Source: Moniliophthora roreri
Lineage: Eukaryota; Basidiomycota; Agaricomycetes; Agaricales; Marasmiaceae
DNA: 64,000 nt
Direction of reading: 5' to 3'
Assembly: GCA_001466705.2 (NCBI GenBank)
Contig: LATX02000001.1
Location: forward strand, 2,046,001-2,110,000
In this document: positions 46,260 through 58,616 of the stretch, in pieces
Layout of the letters: each line of letters begins with the position of its first letter
How positions within the stretch are numbered: position 1 is the stretch's first letter
The notes under the pieces: generated by a model
Database searches by the model: none
What the model was told of the DNA's origin: nothing
What the model saw: the letters and a program-made list of their open reading frames with translations, nothing else
Program-made: the position numbers and the translations under genes

Positions 46260-47729
46260 TCAATTGGCTCTGTGATGTGAGCCACGTTCCAGCCTGAGCA
46301 CGAGTATGAGGATAGGTGGAACTGTCATCGTGTTGAAATTCCTTACCTTGCGCAAAGCGACCGAACGCCCAGTGAGTGTAATTGGTAACGACAAAATATC
46401 GGCCTCTTTCATGACAGGCATCGTGTACCTGTCAACGAGTTGGCTATACGACGAAGGGTATAGAGCAGGATAACACTCACTACTGCCCATAACTTATCAG
46501 ATATAAAGTCAGCAGGGTTAGAGGGCATGCTGTCGAGTAGGTTTCCGGGGAACTGTTGGAGCAATCGCGGTAAGAGCATCGTTCGAAAGAGACAGAGCAG
46601 AAGTACTGACGTCACGAGGAGCTGCAAATCGTCTGAAGGCATTCAGGCTCAGCTCCCAGGGTGGTACGACAATTATGGCCAGAGTCATCCTGTCAAAAGC
46701 AACGTCCCGCTGGAGACCTTGAGCAGAGGATATACAATCAAGTGTCGGAGCGCATACCATCGCAAGGATGTCCCATCGAGCGTGATGAGCCGTGCAGAGT
46801 GAGGTTGCCCTCGCAAACTTCAACGAGTCGTAAAGTGATGCAGAGCGCTGCATCCGCTCTATAAGTCGAATACACTCGGCTATTGTTGACAAGAGGGTAG
46901 TTTGAAGCATTTCAAGCAGATCGTCTAAGCCATCAATGCGAGAATACCGCTCAACCTCGTCTTTGTCCAGTTCGGCTATTGCATCGGCGGGAATCTTCAA
47001 TGAACCGGAATGAGCGACTCGAATCATGAGTTCCGGTAGTTCATCAATGTCTGCGCAAATCATGAGCATTCGGGCAAGAAGGTACATTTGTGAAAACTTT
47101 ACATCGCCTGGCGTTCCGGGAAAAGTCCCATTTATCAAGAGTGACCGCCTTTTGCAAGACCCTTGTTCCTAACGGACGTTTCATTTCTGGATTCTCAGGC
47201 CACGGTGTCAGAAACATTGGACATATTCCGATAGGTCGTTGACCAAAGCGAAGACATGCTGGAAGTGCAGCTGCACGAAGGTATTGTCGCAATGTAGTTA
47301 TTGTACCCTGTCCTTCGATGGCTCCTGGGTCGTCAAATGCTTCATGAAGATCTTCAGGTAACGAAGACAGCGGAAAACGTTGTGGGCCTGGGAAGGCGGC
47401 GTCTTGAGGAAAGCCGTCCATGAGTACAACTTGAGTCAGGGTCTGGGAAACAAGGGAAAATGCTTGAGAATAGAGGCCATTTATAATGGCAAGCTCGTTG
47501 AATCCATGGAGAACAATTAATAAACGCGAGAACCAAGAGCCAGTGCCATGAAATCTGAGACAAAGGCCATTGCCATTGAACGATCGAATTTGGGCTTGTG
47601 GGAGAGAACAAAAGAGAGTCGGAGAATTCGACGCGCCTCGGGGTGGCTGAAAGATTTCTCAGCACGTGGGGTGGTCACGCGTGCTACGGGCTGTTTTGGT
47701 CTGCTGAGTTGTGATTTCTTGCCTTTCAT
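46260..47729 (-). CDS. Uncharacterised multi-exon protein
   Basis: Not recognised. The ATG at 47729 gives the basic MKGKKSQLSRPKQPVARVT. A phase-0 intron joins MALALGSR to TLTQVVLMDGFPQD. Further conserved-looking text includes LPEDLHEAFDDPGAIEG, CLRFGQRPIGICPMFLTP, and a helical stretch YLLARMLMICADIDELPEL with LEMLQTTLLSTIAECIRLIER. The last exons (46260-46650) are uncertain. It is mostly alpha-helical with no membrane segment. The start codon lies only 18 bp from that of the divergent gene at 47748. Confidence 0.5.
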
Positions 47730-47747
47730 CTTCCATCTGAATCCATC

Positions 47748-48813
47748 ATGCTAGGCAGGCCATGGTTTAGCACAAGCAGAGATTCTGGAATTGACAAGAA
47801 TAATGAACCTTTCGCTTCATCTTCGGCCCGCGTACATGACGACATCAAAGGTCAACGACATACATTAGCAGCTTCCCTGTCGACACCTCACGACGTTCTG
47901 CTTGCTAGCATTTCAGGAAGACAGAACGAGCAGTTGAATCATACAGGCGATGCAACTCTTCACAAATCTACGTCATCTCCTATCCTTGAAGCTGCTTCGT
48001 CGCCAGTTAGCCATGGTTTGGATACCGTCATAGATCCTTTCACAGGCAATGTACTGGGTAAACTGGTACCGCCAGACCCCAATTCCACCACCGAGCCGAT
48101 GCCATCCGGCGATGAGTTCAACAAGAACGAGGAGCTATGGTCACATCTTTCCCGGGTTCTCGACTTGCAGAGTGAAATAGCTCAATTGCATATGGATATG
48201 GAAGGGATTGGGATTAAACGAGATGCAAAAGGGAAAAAGAATAAAGCCAAATCATCGCCGCGTCTAGCACGAAAGCGGGACAAGGGCGAGGAAATGCAAA
48301 AGATGACGAGCACCACAACCCTGCTGGATGATCCCGAGCATGTAGGTGAGGATGAAGGTGTTGACGTTGGTGCTGAAGCAGACGAAGAGGAAAAGAAAAA
48401 TAAGGAAAGGGAAGAAGAGTTTGCTCGGCTTGCAGACCAGTTTGAAGGGAGAAAGGAGAGTATCAACGACATCATGCAGAAGGTGACGTGCGCCTTAATT
48501 GAGTGCAGAATACGCCTCGTTGACTGGTTCTCAGCTTGACCAATTGTCTCAAGCATTGGCTGAATTCCACGCCCTCCAAGCTCCTCAAGCTCATTTCCCC
48601 TCGTCGCGGCACAATTCCATACCATTGTCCGTTACTTCAGTTCCAGGCTCGCCAATTTTGAACGAAGAATCATCCCATACCACATTAACACCGATCATAG
48701 CTTCCTCTACACAGGGAGCTCAGTCCCCCACTTCACCCCCCGAGCGTGTCCTCAGTTCTCACCACTTAGTGGAAAGCCCCACGTCCACAACAGGAGCTTT
48801 CAACCGCCGTTGA
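47748..48813 (+). CDS. Uncharacterised Ser/Pro-rich protein with charged coiled coil
   Basis: Not recognised. Two exons (47748-48480 and 48535-48813) are joined by a GTGACG-CAG intron that continues NDIMQK to LDQLSQALAEFHALQAP. About 337 residues. The N-terminus is low-complexity. The middle holds DPFTGNVLGKLVPPDP and a predicted coiled coil around LDLQSEIAQLHMDMEGIG. A Lys-rich patch, acidic EEKKNKEREEEFARLADQFE, and a disordered Ser/Pro tail follow. Probably a cytoplasmic or nuclear scaffold-like protein (inference only). Confidence 0.6.
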
Positions 48814-49073
48814 AGTGGCACCCTCACTCAGGTCACACGCCGTAACGCTGACCGTAGTTTTTGGCACCAATACTCCTCTTTCGTCCTGCTTCTAAGACCT
48901 TGGGACCGCCCCACCTATACCGCATACACGAGGCAGAGCGAGAATTTCGTGTTCATCCTCCATTTCCGTACTTACAGAATCTAACTATGGGTCCATTTTT
49001 CCGTCCACTACCGTGATAAGCTCTTCTTGTGTCACCTTGAAACGACACGAGGCTGGAATTCTTTGCTGTGAAT
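48814..49073. other. Intergenic
   Basis: 260 bp between the uncharacterised gene and the MITE. No recognisable feature. Confidence 0.4.
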
Positions 49074-49565
49074 CACACCCACTAGCAATTGGTTTCTAAT
49101 TGTCGGCAATGGGTCTGTAAAATAAAAGTTTACAATAATTTCAGCCATTTATAGTTTATCAGTCCTATCAAAATTTATTTAGACCCGAATCTAGACAGGT
49201 CGAATTTTTCACATCCAGCAGCGATGCGTTCTTTGAGAAACGACACGCGTTGATCAAAAGAAAAGCCCGGGTTTTTAGATGCATTTTTGTGTGTAAAAAA
49301 CCCTTCGGCAACTATCCGATTGGTCCGGCTAGCTTCCGATGATTTCTCAGATGCCAAAACGCGTTCGAAAACGTAGGGATTTTCTACCGGCAAGAATTGC
49401 CATGTTCTTGAAACAATCTCTGGAATCTAGGAACCGCTTGAATAGCATGTTCTGCCTAGATTCAAATGCAAATGAGTCAAAAAACTACGTATGACTAATA
49501 TTTTGACAGACTTAAGATTTGTGAACTAATTGCCTACAATTAGAAACCAATCGCTAGTGGGTGTG
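49074..49565. mobile_element. MITE-like element (492 bp) with 37-bp inverted repeats
   Basis: Ends beginning CACACCCACTAGC are inverted copies over about 37 bp with 2 mismatches (49074-49110 and 49529-49565). Direct AAT triplets flank it (49071-49073 and 49566-49568), a likely 3-bp target duplication. There is no coding capacity beyond short frames. The 3-bp duplication would fit the PIF/Harbinger group, but its ends do not resemble the element at 5159. Confidence 0.7.
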
Positions 49566-49568
49566 AAT

Positions 49569-51232
49569 GGGATTCTCACACTGGTAATGTAAACCGGTAT
49601 CGCCCTGGCTTTTAGTTGCCGAGAGCTGTATCCTTCCTGGATCAGCTGACAGTGTCAGAGAAATTGATACTCGCTATTTTAGCATATCAGCCATTTTCCT
49701 TCCTTCATCGAGGAAATTTAATTTTTTCCTCTTCTTGTTTTTTACCCTGGCTCAAACATGTATCCGCTCTGGGCAAGCATTGTTCTCGAGTCTTTTGTCC
49801 TCGAACTTCATGCTGCTAAATACAGCGCTATAGTTTTAGGCCCGAAGCATTCATCGATCAACATATCCTCGTGGAGGACATGAGGCTTGGAGTATTGTGA
49901 GATTGTCACAGGTCGGGGACGAGATCCATTGCCATATGGATTCCTATCATCGGGCGCTACATTTCTAAGCTGAATCTTCCTAGCTCCACATTTCTCATTC
50001 GCTGCTGGGATTCATATAGGTGTAATATACGACAGCTGCACGCATGTCGCTGTAACATTGTTGGTGTCTAGTTCACGCTGCCTGTCCATACAGGTATCTA
50101 GCTTCAAAGATCGACCGCAGATATCGGGTGTTTCTCCCTTTCCATAACTCGTTACTTTAACCTTGTTTTCCACCATCGGAGGCTGTAGAGCAGACGCTAT
50201 GGCGCAGGATATACATTCTCTATAATGCAACAATAATCCTTGAGACGAGTGGTACGGCGTTGTCGGGAAATCGTGCTGTACCACGGGTCCTGAGCTGTGG
50301 GGTTCCGGAATCACCGAAATGCATGTTCTAGCAGCATTCATTGGTCAAGTGTAAATCCAGACCCGTACGGCAATAGTGAAACAGCTGGCGGAAACAATGT
50401 CAGCTAGAGCAGATTGTCGTAATGATTGCGCACGTCCGAGCAGATAACAGAGCAGATAACAGGGGTCGTCACTGGGTTGTAGGGTGATGTTAGATGTGAA
50501 ATCCTCAGTCCAAGAGCTACAGGTGTTTGATGGAATCAAGAATCAGGTATGCTAGTCCCTATTAGTGTACGTAGGGTTTGGTGGGGCCAATCCGAGAGTC
50601 ACAGCTGTTTGCGAAAAATAATGAAAACAACGAATTGTTTTTCGGGCTGTTGTCATGTAAATCGTAAGAGTAGAATGAGTGAGTTGCGAGCCTCAGTTGC
50701 GACTGCTTGTCGCTGTTACATATGGCATGCTGGCCCTTTTACTCACTCAACACTCATCCACTCATGACATCAACCTGATATTCCCGCAAATAGCTGTAAC
50801 AAGATTAGACTCAAGCCGAGAATGTTACCATCAGTATTCGGTGGGTTGATTAATCAGGCCAAGGGTCGTATGACTGGTGTGCAGATAGCTGTCAGTTGGA
50901 GTCCATGGAGTGGGACGCTCGTGCGGAACCTTGAGTATGAAAGATGACGACCCCGGAAGCAAGAAAAATAAAGGACGATTAGTCGGTTCATAGAGCCTAA
51001 TTCAGAGCTAAAACTTCAACACGACCGTTGAGAACACCTTTCGAGTCGTGTGGAAAGTGCGCATCTGTGAAGATGAAAAATGGTGACGTCATACTGGTCC
51101 GAGCGCCTTTTTTTATTTTTTTATTTTTATTTTCTTTCTTATTTCTAGTTTCTTTCACAAGCCGTCAGCTGCGCGCCTTCCGCTGTATAAATAAGATTTC
51201 TTCTTCCCTTTACATCTCTCGCAGCCTGAGCC
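49569..51232. other. Intergenic region without a recognised gene
   Basis: About 1.7 kb upstream of VTA1. A T-rich tract at about 51110-51150 sits close to the VTA1 start and fits a pyrimidine-rich promoter or leader. Nothing else was recognised. Confidence 0.5.
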
Positions 51233-52841
51233 ATGTTCAAGATGCTCAATCTTCCAGCGGTCCCTCCCCCTCTCAAGGTCATCACGCCCTACCTTCAACG
51301 TGCAGATGAACTTTATCTGAAAGAACCCATCGTTGCATATTGGTGCACTTACTATGCAGCACAGACAGGTATATCGGCGAAAGCGAGGGATACAGCGTCA
51401 CGCGATTACCTTTCGCAGCTGTTAGGTACCCTGGAGAAGATGAAGGAAGAGATTGGGCCCAATGATGCGATCGACATGGAAGCTGCCAGTGCGGCTTATG
51501 TCGAGAACTTTGCTCTCAAGGTCTTTGGCGCCGCAGATAACGAGGACAGACGAGGAGAAAGCACTCGGTGATTATCTATGCTATACACATCCATCGATAT
51601 CATTGACTCATACATGTTCCGATCTAGTTCTACCGCCAAAAAGTTTCTGGCTGCGGCCAACTTCCTTGAAGTCTTGAGAACCTTTCCAAAGACAGAGATC
51701 TCGGAATCTGTATGTCTTGAATCATTCGGCATTGTTCTATGGGCTAAATATTTTGCAGGTCGAGGAGAAGACTCGTTATGCCAAATGGAAGGCTGCAGAT
51801 ATTGTCAAGGCGTTCAGGGAAGGTCGCAAGCCGACTCCTGGACCAGCAGGCGGAGATCTAGAGCTAACACCCGAGCTCGATACGAGTGTTGCTATACCAT
51901 CAATACACACCTCTCAACCAGCTACGTCTGGTTCCACAGTTTCACCAACCCATGCACCATCATCCCCGTCACCAACATCGCGTTCGCCCAAGCAATACTC
52001 TCCACCTGCGATCAAAAGGCCATCACCTCCCCCAGTCCTAGATGAACTGCCTCCGGCGCAGCCTATCACACCGCCACGTCCAAACTTTGTTCTTGACGAG
52101 CGGTCCTTTGACCTGTCTTCCCCAGGAAGCTGGAGCACAGCTGCTACGCCCGGTGCTACAACTGTGTCCGGTACTCCTTTGGAAGGGGTCAACAATGCAG
52201 GACCACCAAACATTGGCGCGTTCCCAAGTCTCCAGCAAGGTCCTTGGAATACTTCCTCGCCGCTTACCAGCAATGGTTTTACACGTGCAGGTCACACCCA
52301 TGATGGAAGCAATAGTAGCAACGGATCTACGGAGAGTGCACGCAACACTGGCTCTGGTACTGGCAGGCAAAGAAAAGACAGTCTTTCGAGTCCTACAAAG
52401 AAAGTACATTTCTCTTCCAATGTCGGCGCCGGTCCGCCACCGCCAGCCCCATCGTTTCCTCCGCAAGCAAACCATCATGCTGCGTACCCAGTCAACCCAC
52501 CTCCATCGATATCGCCCCCACCTGCTTCCTTTGATCCAGCTTTACTAGGTTTCTCAACAGGAGCTGCCGCAGCAGCGTCACCATCGATTGTGCATCCACA
52601 GAATCACTATTCATCAGCACCCGTTCCGCCACCTCCATCTGCACCAATGTCTCCGCCCATGGCAAATGCGGCTACTAATATGTTCCCTCCCGAACCTAAG
52701 ACGGTTGAGGTAGAGCTAACACCGGCCGTTATCGCCAAAGCGCAGAAACATTGTCGATTTGCAATTAGTGCGTTGGATTACGAGGATGCAGAGCAAGCTC
52801 GTAAAGAGCTGAGATCTGCACTAGCTGTGCTTGGTGGATGA
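51233..52841 (+). CDS. VTA1: VTA1/LIP5 ESCRT-associated protein
   Basis: The start at 51233 gives MFKMLNLPAVPPPLKVITPY. Introns at about 51570-51628 and 51710-51757 splice to STAKKFLAAANFLEVL and VEEKTRYAKWKAADIVKAF. The N-terminal MIT-like helical module has RADELYLKEPIVAYWCTYYA. A long disordered Pro/Ser-rich linker with several proline runs follows. The short C-terminal VTA1 domain has PAVIAKAQKHCRFAISALDYED, ending LRSALAVLGG. Vta1 activates the Vps4 ATPase that disassembles ESCRT-III during multivesicular-body sorting. Length is normal for basidiomycete homologs with long linkers. Confidence 0.9.
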
Positions 52842-53360
52842 ATACGTGATAGCGTCCTCACTGCCATTACCCTTTACTTTCTTTCTGTTGTCTTTTCCAT
52901 CTTTCCTGGATTATATTGCATTATTTTTCTGAGCGTTTCTCTTACTGTGTTTCATTATGCTTGTATTCACATCGCTGTCGCGATCGTTCCTTGCCCACTT
53001 GTCCCTTCGGCAGGTCCAAGGGTGGCTATCATCTTCTTCCGCGATGCGTGGCGAAATCGATCGCGAGAGATCAAACTTTCCTTGATAATACTACTCCCGT
53101 ATGTACATGTAACATTATACGCTAATTCTACAACAATCTATGTACATACACTAGGCGTTCTTCGTATCGTATAATAGCAATTGACATTGGTTATGCTTCA
53201 CTGGTGTGGAGTAGGTGTTTAAGTAGAAGTCCTCGTGTGTATCATGACATACCGACACGCTGTGAAGATTGAGAAAATGACATCCACACGTACTAACGCG
53301 TCAGCTCACGCACAAGCGAGAAGAAATGAATGACCACTTCACCTCGTGCATTGTACCCCT
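52842..53360. other. Convergent intergenic spacer
   Basis: 519 bp between the VTA1 stop and the arrestin-like stop; 3' UTRs expected. T/C-rich near 52860-52940. No other feature. Confidence 0.5.
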
Positions 53361-56059
53361 TCACAGAGGCCCATTTGCCTCCAAGTCTCGTTCAGCAGCC
53401 CTCGATCTCTCCTCGAGCTGACGAATTCTATCTTTCACCGAGCCAGCTCCAAATCCCTTGTCAGACATAGGGTAATCGCTCTTCGCTCGAAGACCCGCCA
53501 TATCAGCACGTGGATTAGGCAAGGCTGACAATGTCTGTGCTCGAGCACGCCCGGGACGTCTAGTAGTCGACGAGGAGTCTGAAGCAGGAGGGACATGATA
53601 GAATTGCGCGACCGAGTGTCCAAACTCGAGTTGTGCAATGCGTACTGCGGGTGGAGCCCCACTGTCTGATTCGTCCACAGGCGAATTGGAATCAAGAGGC
53701 GTCACATATGTATCATCAGATTCGCCTCCGGAAGACATATCCGAGGGAGGTCGAGAGGCTTTGAGAGGAGGCCTAGGTCCAAAGATGCGGCTACACTGGG
53801 GTTCTTTATTTCCTTGGTACAACCCCGGAACGGTTTGAGATGCGGTCAGTCCAGATCCGGTCCGTTCTTCCAAAAGATCTTCTTGTACGTCTTCGAATCG
53901 CTCAATTTCATCTGGGATCTCGTGTCTAGGCCTGAAATACGATCCTGTTGTCGAGCGTGGCATGCGTTCAGCATACGAGTCGCCAGAACAAGACCTCTGG
54001 ATACTCAGTTTAGCGGAAGTAACTGACGATTGCCGAGTGACTACTTCAGGTCTCTTCTCCGCAGTAATGATTTCGGTGTGTTCTTCGTTTGCATGGCCAA
54101 GAGCTTTGCTTTCTTCTAGCTTTTGCTGAACACGTTGAGCAAAAGTTGACTTCCTTGAATGCCTCGGCATAGAAGAAATATTATGATCGTGAAGGCTGGA
54201 ATGAGAGGATTCCCTGGAGTGAGGGGACGTGAGAGTGTCTACAGTAGGGGTATCCTCCGTGGTGTCTTCGGTGTCAATGGATAGAGCTTCAGCCTGAGAT
54301 TGCAATGCACTCCTTCCTATCTCTGCTAGCCCCTCCTGAACCGACGCGTAATAGAGGTCAGAGAACCGTTGTCCATGTTCCGCATATTTCGCGTCTACTG
54401 CCATATGTACAAGAGCACGATGTACGAAAGCATCGTCGTCATCGGCCAAAGGGAGATCTCCGAGAATAGGCTGTTCATCATCAAACTCCTCGTAGTCGGG
54501 GCACACGGATTGATCGATCCCGGAGGGAACAGACATATCTTCGAAATGACCAGCGGCTGATTGGCGACTCCTTCGGGGCCATGTAAGCGGCGCGTAGAGA
54601 ATATCTTCTTCGTCTGCATCGAGGTTCAAAAAGTTCCGGTCGAGTACCGGGAAAGTTGGAGGAGGATCGACGGAAAGGAAATTAATGATAGTGAGCGGTA
54701 AGAAAACGTGTAGATAAGAGGCGAGGGGTCCAGCGCTAGCACCCACACGAAGTGTATACTTGACTTCGACTAATCTAGATCTCTCGATCGTTAAAGCGTC
54801 TGCAGGGATGAGGAGAAGATGCGAAAATTCCAGGGTTTCGTCAGTGCCGACGCCAGTCCACCACCCTCTAGCACTGGCGTGTCCTCGTGCACCGCGCTGG
54901 CCCATCTCCAGCGTGCTCTCTGCCACTTGCTTCTGGACAGCTGAAGGTTCGTAACGCGGGTCGTCTTCATCAGTCTTGAATATAGTAGTGGAGCGAAGCA
55001 ACGTCAGTGTTATGCTCTTTATCGCTTTCTTGGTGTGGTTGATAACTTTGATTTTCACTGCGCACTGTTGGCCAGCTACCCATTCGTGTCGATGCAGGGC
55101 CGCAACAAGAGTGACTTTGCCGCTTCCGCCCATGAAGAGTGATTTCGATGACGTAGCTTGGATAGGCTTGGAAGAGGGAGATAAACAAGTAGATGGATTT
55201 AGACGAGGCCAAACGATGCAGTCGCGATAAAAATGTGCAATAGAACGTCTTCCGGTTTCACGTTCCTTGACCTTGATGGAGCTAGGACCGGAGGATCAGC
55301 GGAGAAATTGGCAAGAGAACTGCGAGCGACACACAACATTACGACATATCGTACTGATGCACCGCAATTCAAAGGCATCACTCCTTTGGCGTTTCCAAAC
55401 TGTCCTTGGACCGGTAGGAACATTGAGAAGGGAAATGCATGCACTCCTTCCTTGACTTGGCAGAAACTTCCGTTATCGGGTGTCGTTTCAAAGAGATCCA
55501 TGGAAACTGGCGCGACCTCTGCTAGAGATGATGATTGTTGATAGAAAAGATGACGATGAGTTTCGTTCTGTATGCTTTCAAAGCCTAAAACGCGTAGTTT
55601 ACCACCCGAAACCATAATCTTTCCTTCGTCTTTCGCTCGTCTCCTGATTCGAATTTTAACCACGCCGTTGAGATATCCGCCCTGAGTACACACGAGTCTG
55701 TCCAGAATCAGATCCACTTCGACGCGAGCTCGAGGTTTTGCCCGTTCGAGTTCAGTTGTCTCCGTGGGAGAGTCGAGGCCAGATTCATTCTGCAAGAGAG
55801 ATGCACCTGGCTTGAGGCGAGCATGAGCGTTTCCGAGAGCGACCTTGAGTTCTGCGGCACTTCTGGCTGGACTTGCGCCATTGCTAAATAGAGTTCCGTG
55901 ACGTGAAAGAGCTGATTTCTTGTTGATGAAACAGGAAGTGGCGTCAGCGGCGGACATCGTCAATGTGCAATCCAAGGTGCAATCAATGTAGGCCGACTCT
56001 GTGGACTCTGTGGGGACTGTGTGTGTTGCAATTGATTGTGGGTCCGTCAGCGATGACAT
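53361..56059 (-). CDS. Arrestin-like (C-terminal domain) protein
   Basis: Two exons with one intron (55282-55334) make about 880 residues. The intron joins GASVRYVVMF to SIKVKERETGRRSIAHFYRD. I took the ATG at 56059 (MSSLTDPQS); no ATG lies in frame just upstream. The N-terminal half carries an arrestin-N-like beta region (VDLILDRLVCTQGGYLNGVV). The C-terminal arrestin domain starts GGSGKVTLVAALHRHEWVAGQ. A long disordered Ser-rich tail follows with a coiled-coil end DRIRQLEERSRAAERDLE. Such proteins are adaptors for ubiquitin ligases acting on membrane transporters (ART-like) or for endocytosis; the exact role is unknown. A shorter reading from the internal MGGSGK would miss the first domain. 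Confidence 0.82.
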
Positions 56060-57193
56060 TATGGACAATGTGATATGTTACCGGATATAGTAATAATTTC
56101 GATGTAGTACACGTGCACTGCATGGACTCCGAATTTCACCGCTCATGTGAATATCTGTGGCGTTTATACAGCCTGTCTGACTGATTGCCATCCAAGGGCG
56201 TTCTCATCTCTGTAGTTCTTGGTGTTCAGTCACGCTGCGTGTCGGGTACGGTTGCCCATCAGTTACAAGGCTGAACTCTGCTCATTCCCGCCACCTGCCA
56301 GATTACGACGTTCCGGATTTCCCGGCAAGTCTGGGACCGAGCCATGGACCCTGGACTACCTTTGTTGCGAGCCTCGGGCATTCCATACAATATCTTTTCT
56401 TCGGGCTGAACTCACCCTCTTCAGAAGTGTTCTCCTGTACCTGTAAATACTGCACAAGTCTATACCATGAGATGTTCAGAAGGATACTCACACCTATTGG
56501 GCGCAAGACGCGTCGGGAAACGAAAAATATCGACAGACTCTATTTGCAGTATGTGCTGTTTCTCGTGAAGTCATGACATATTCAGGGCTATAGAAGTCAC
56601 TTCATATATATGCTCTGAATATAAGACGCTTCCTTTATTATAATTAATGAATCGTCGAAGCCCATGGGGCGCGACGCGCAACGCGTAACGAGCGTCAGCA
56701 GTCCCAAATTTGGCTTGCCACCAAAAGAAGCAAAAGTCTTTCTACTCGAAATCCATGGGCAACGGACGTGAGGAGTTGGGCAGAGTAGTATGACGCGTCT
56801 TCTTCCTCTTCTTCTTTCAAGTTCTTCCTATTCGGATCCATAGGTGAACCAAGTATTCGCCCATTTGGAATCTTCTCCGTGAGTTACTTGATCCTGAGCT
56901 CAAAGCTCATCAAAGGTTACAGGTTGTGATATGATGTGATGATGTGTGAAGGGAGTCGGGTGCCATTGTGATGAAGTGGGGGGCCTATCGATCTGATACT
57001 CGTCCCTGTCAACCTGATTTGGTTAAAGTTTGTGATTATAGCGAGGGTGCCAGGTCTTTCTCTGCATGCATGTGCTATTAACGAGGGGTTATTTTTCCAC
57101 CCACCAGAGACCAGAAGAACAAGGAATGGCTATAAATCCCCCTGGACCTCATTTCATTTCCAAAAGCACCTTTGGCTTTTACCTCCACTTGAC
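56060..57193. other. Divergent intergenic region (HMG-box gene leader)
   Basis: About 1.1 kb between the arrestin-like gene and the HMG-box gene. A pyrimidine tract (CTTCTTCCTCTTCTTC, about 56799-56815) fits a fungal promoter/5' UTR. No coding feature was recognised. Confidence 0.5.
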
Positions 57194-58616
57194 ATGCACT
57201 CGTCCTCTTCCTCAGGTGAATTCATCCTGCCTCTTTCTCCTTGCTTCGGTTAATACTGACCTCTGTGCGTTTCCGTCGGAAGTTGGTTACAATTCTGTTA
57301 CTGCTACTGCTACACCGTCTACTCTGTCGGCGGCCTTGGATCCATCACTTCCATCACCTCCATCACCGCTCTCGGTTGACCTCGCATCTTTTCCCTCGCC
57401 TGACTCGACGATTTTCTCCTCAGTCGGACTCTCGCCATCATCACCGTCCAGTTGTTCCAACTTGACGCGTCGACGTAATCCTTCGCGTATCCCTCGACCC
57501 CGCAATGCCTTCATGATCTTCCGCTCGCATTCCCTTTCACAGCGCTCACTGCTACCCAAAAGCGTCGAGCATGATCAAAGTCACATTTCCCGCATCATCG
57601 GTCATCTTTGGAAAGCGCTTCCAGAAGCTCAAAAAGACCTTTATCGATCTCAAGCAGACAGGGAGAAAATTGAGCACATGAAGAAATACCCCAACTATCG
57701 TTTCGAGCCGAACATGACCAAGGTCAAGTTACGGAGGAAGGTGAAGCGGAACGGTGAAGGTGACCTGGAGAGATGCAAAAAGGTTGCAGAGTTCTTAATG
57801 GCTGGAAAACGCGGCGAGGAGTTGAATCGCGCCGTGAATGAGCTGCCCAATGTCCAAGTCCAAGTCGTTCCTCCGAGCATCACTCAGCCTCGAAAGAGGA
57901 CCCACAAACGCGTCGCTAAACAAGATACATTGTCCAGTCCGTCTTCTCCACCACCCTCATCATCCGTTTCTTCCTCTTTTTCGCCTTATTCCTCTTCCTC
58001 GATCTCCACTCCCGCTACCAGTCCTAGCCCAATGCTTTGCGGCTGGTCTCCTCTTAGCGGTGAAGCAGAACAAGTTGAAGTCGGACCGGCCTTCTTGAAC
58101 TCGCTTCTACCTCCACAGCAACCAGACCCAAATGCAAATATCGTACGTATTGCTTGCCGTTGACCTTCATAATATGGCTAACCTTACTTTCAGACTGCCA
58201 CGCCCTTGATGAACTCTTTGCAACCCCCGTTACCCAACTCTTTATTGTGGCAACAGAGCCTGCACGGTGGATCATTCTACCCTTCGACGCTGCTTACGCC
58301 AACAATCCACGATCAAAGCCCTACGCTCTTCCGCAACGACGCAGTACATGAATCTATGGATTTCAGCAACAAGTACGAACCGAGTCCCAACCCGACCCAT
58401 TTTTCACCTTCGTACCCCGACACTCCGTCATTGCCCATGTATAACAATGTCCAAAACCCCTATCCACACGTCGTTGGGGACGTGCAGACACCCATCATGT
58501 TTTTTTTCGATCCTGTAGGCTGGAACAAGATGACGACTGTGAATCCGCAGATGCTCGACTTGAGAATGGGTAATATGAATCTGGATATGGACAATGCTCA
58601 TCTTCCCGTGGCATGA
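57194..58616 (+). CDS. HMG-box transcription factor (MATA-HMG type)
   Basis: Central HMG box: RIPRPRNAFMIFRSHSLSQR, then HISRIIGHLWKALPEAQKDLY and EHMKKYPNYRFEPN, followed by a basic stretch KVKLRRKVKR. The rest is Ser/Pro-rich. The start is inferred: ATG at 57194 (MHSSSSS) with an intron 57216-57279 joining to VGYNSVTATATP; the acceptor has a weak pyrimidine tract. An in-frame ATG at 57066 is the alternative. A clear intron (about 58144-58194) joins to TPLMNSLQPPLPNSLL, and the protein ends at 58616. Box type resembles fungal MAT/Pcc1/sexual-development HMG factors. Orthology to Coprinopsis pcc1 cannot be decided here. Confidence 0.78.

Noticed and set aside
55133..55133. Internal ATG (MGGSGKVTL) as start of a separate 590-residue arrestin-like gene
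   Set aside because: A clean 53-nt intron at 55282-55334 joins the upstream exon in frame through SIKVKERETGRRSIAHFYRD, completing the arrestin domain.
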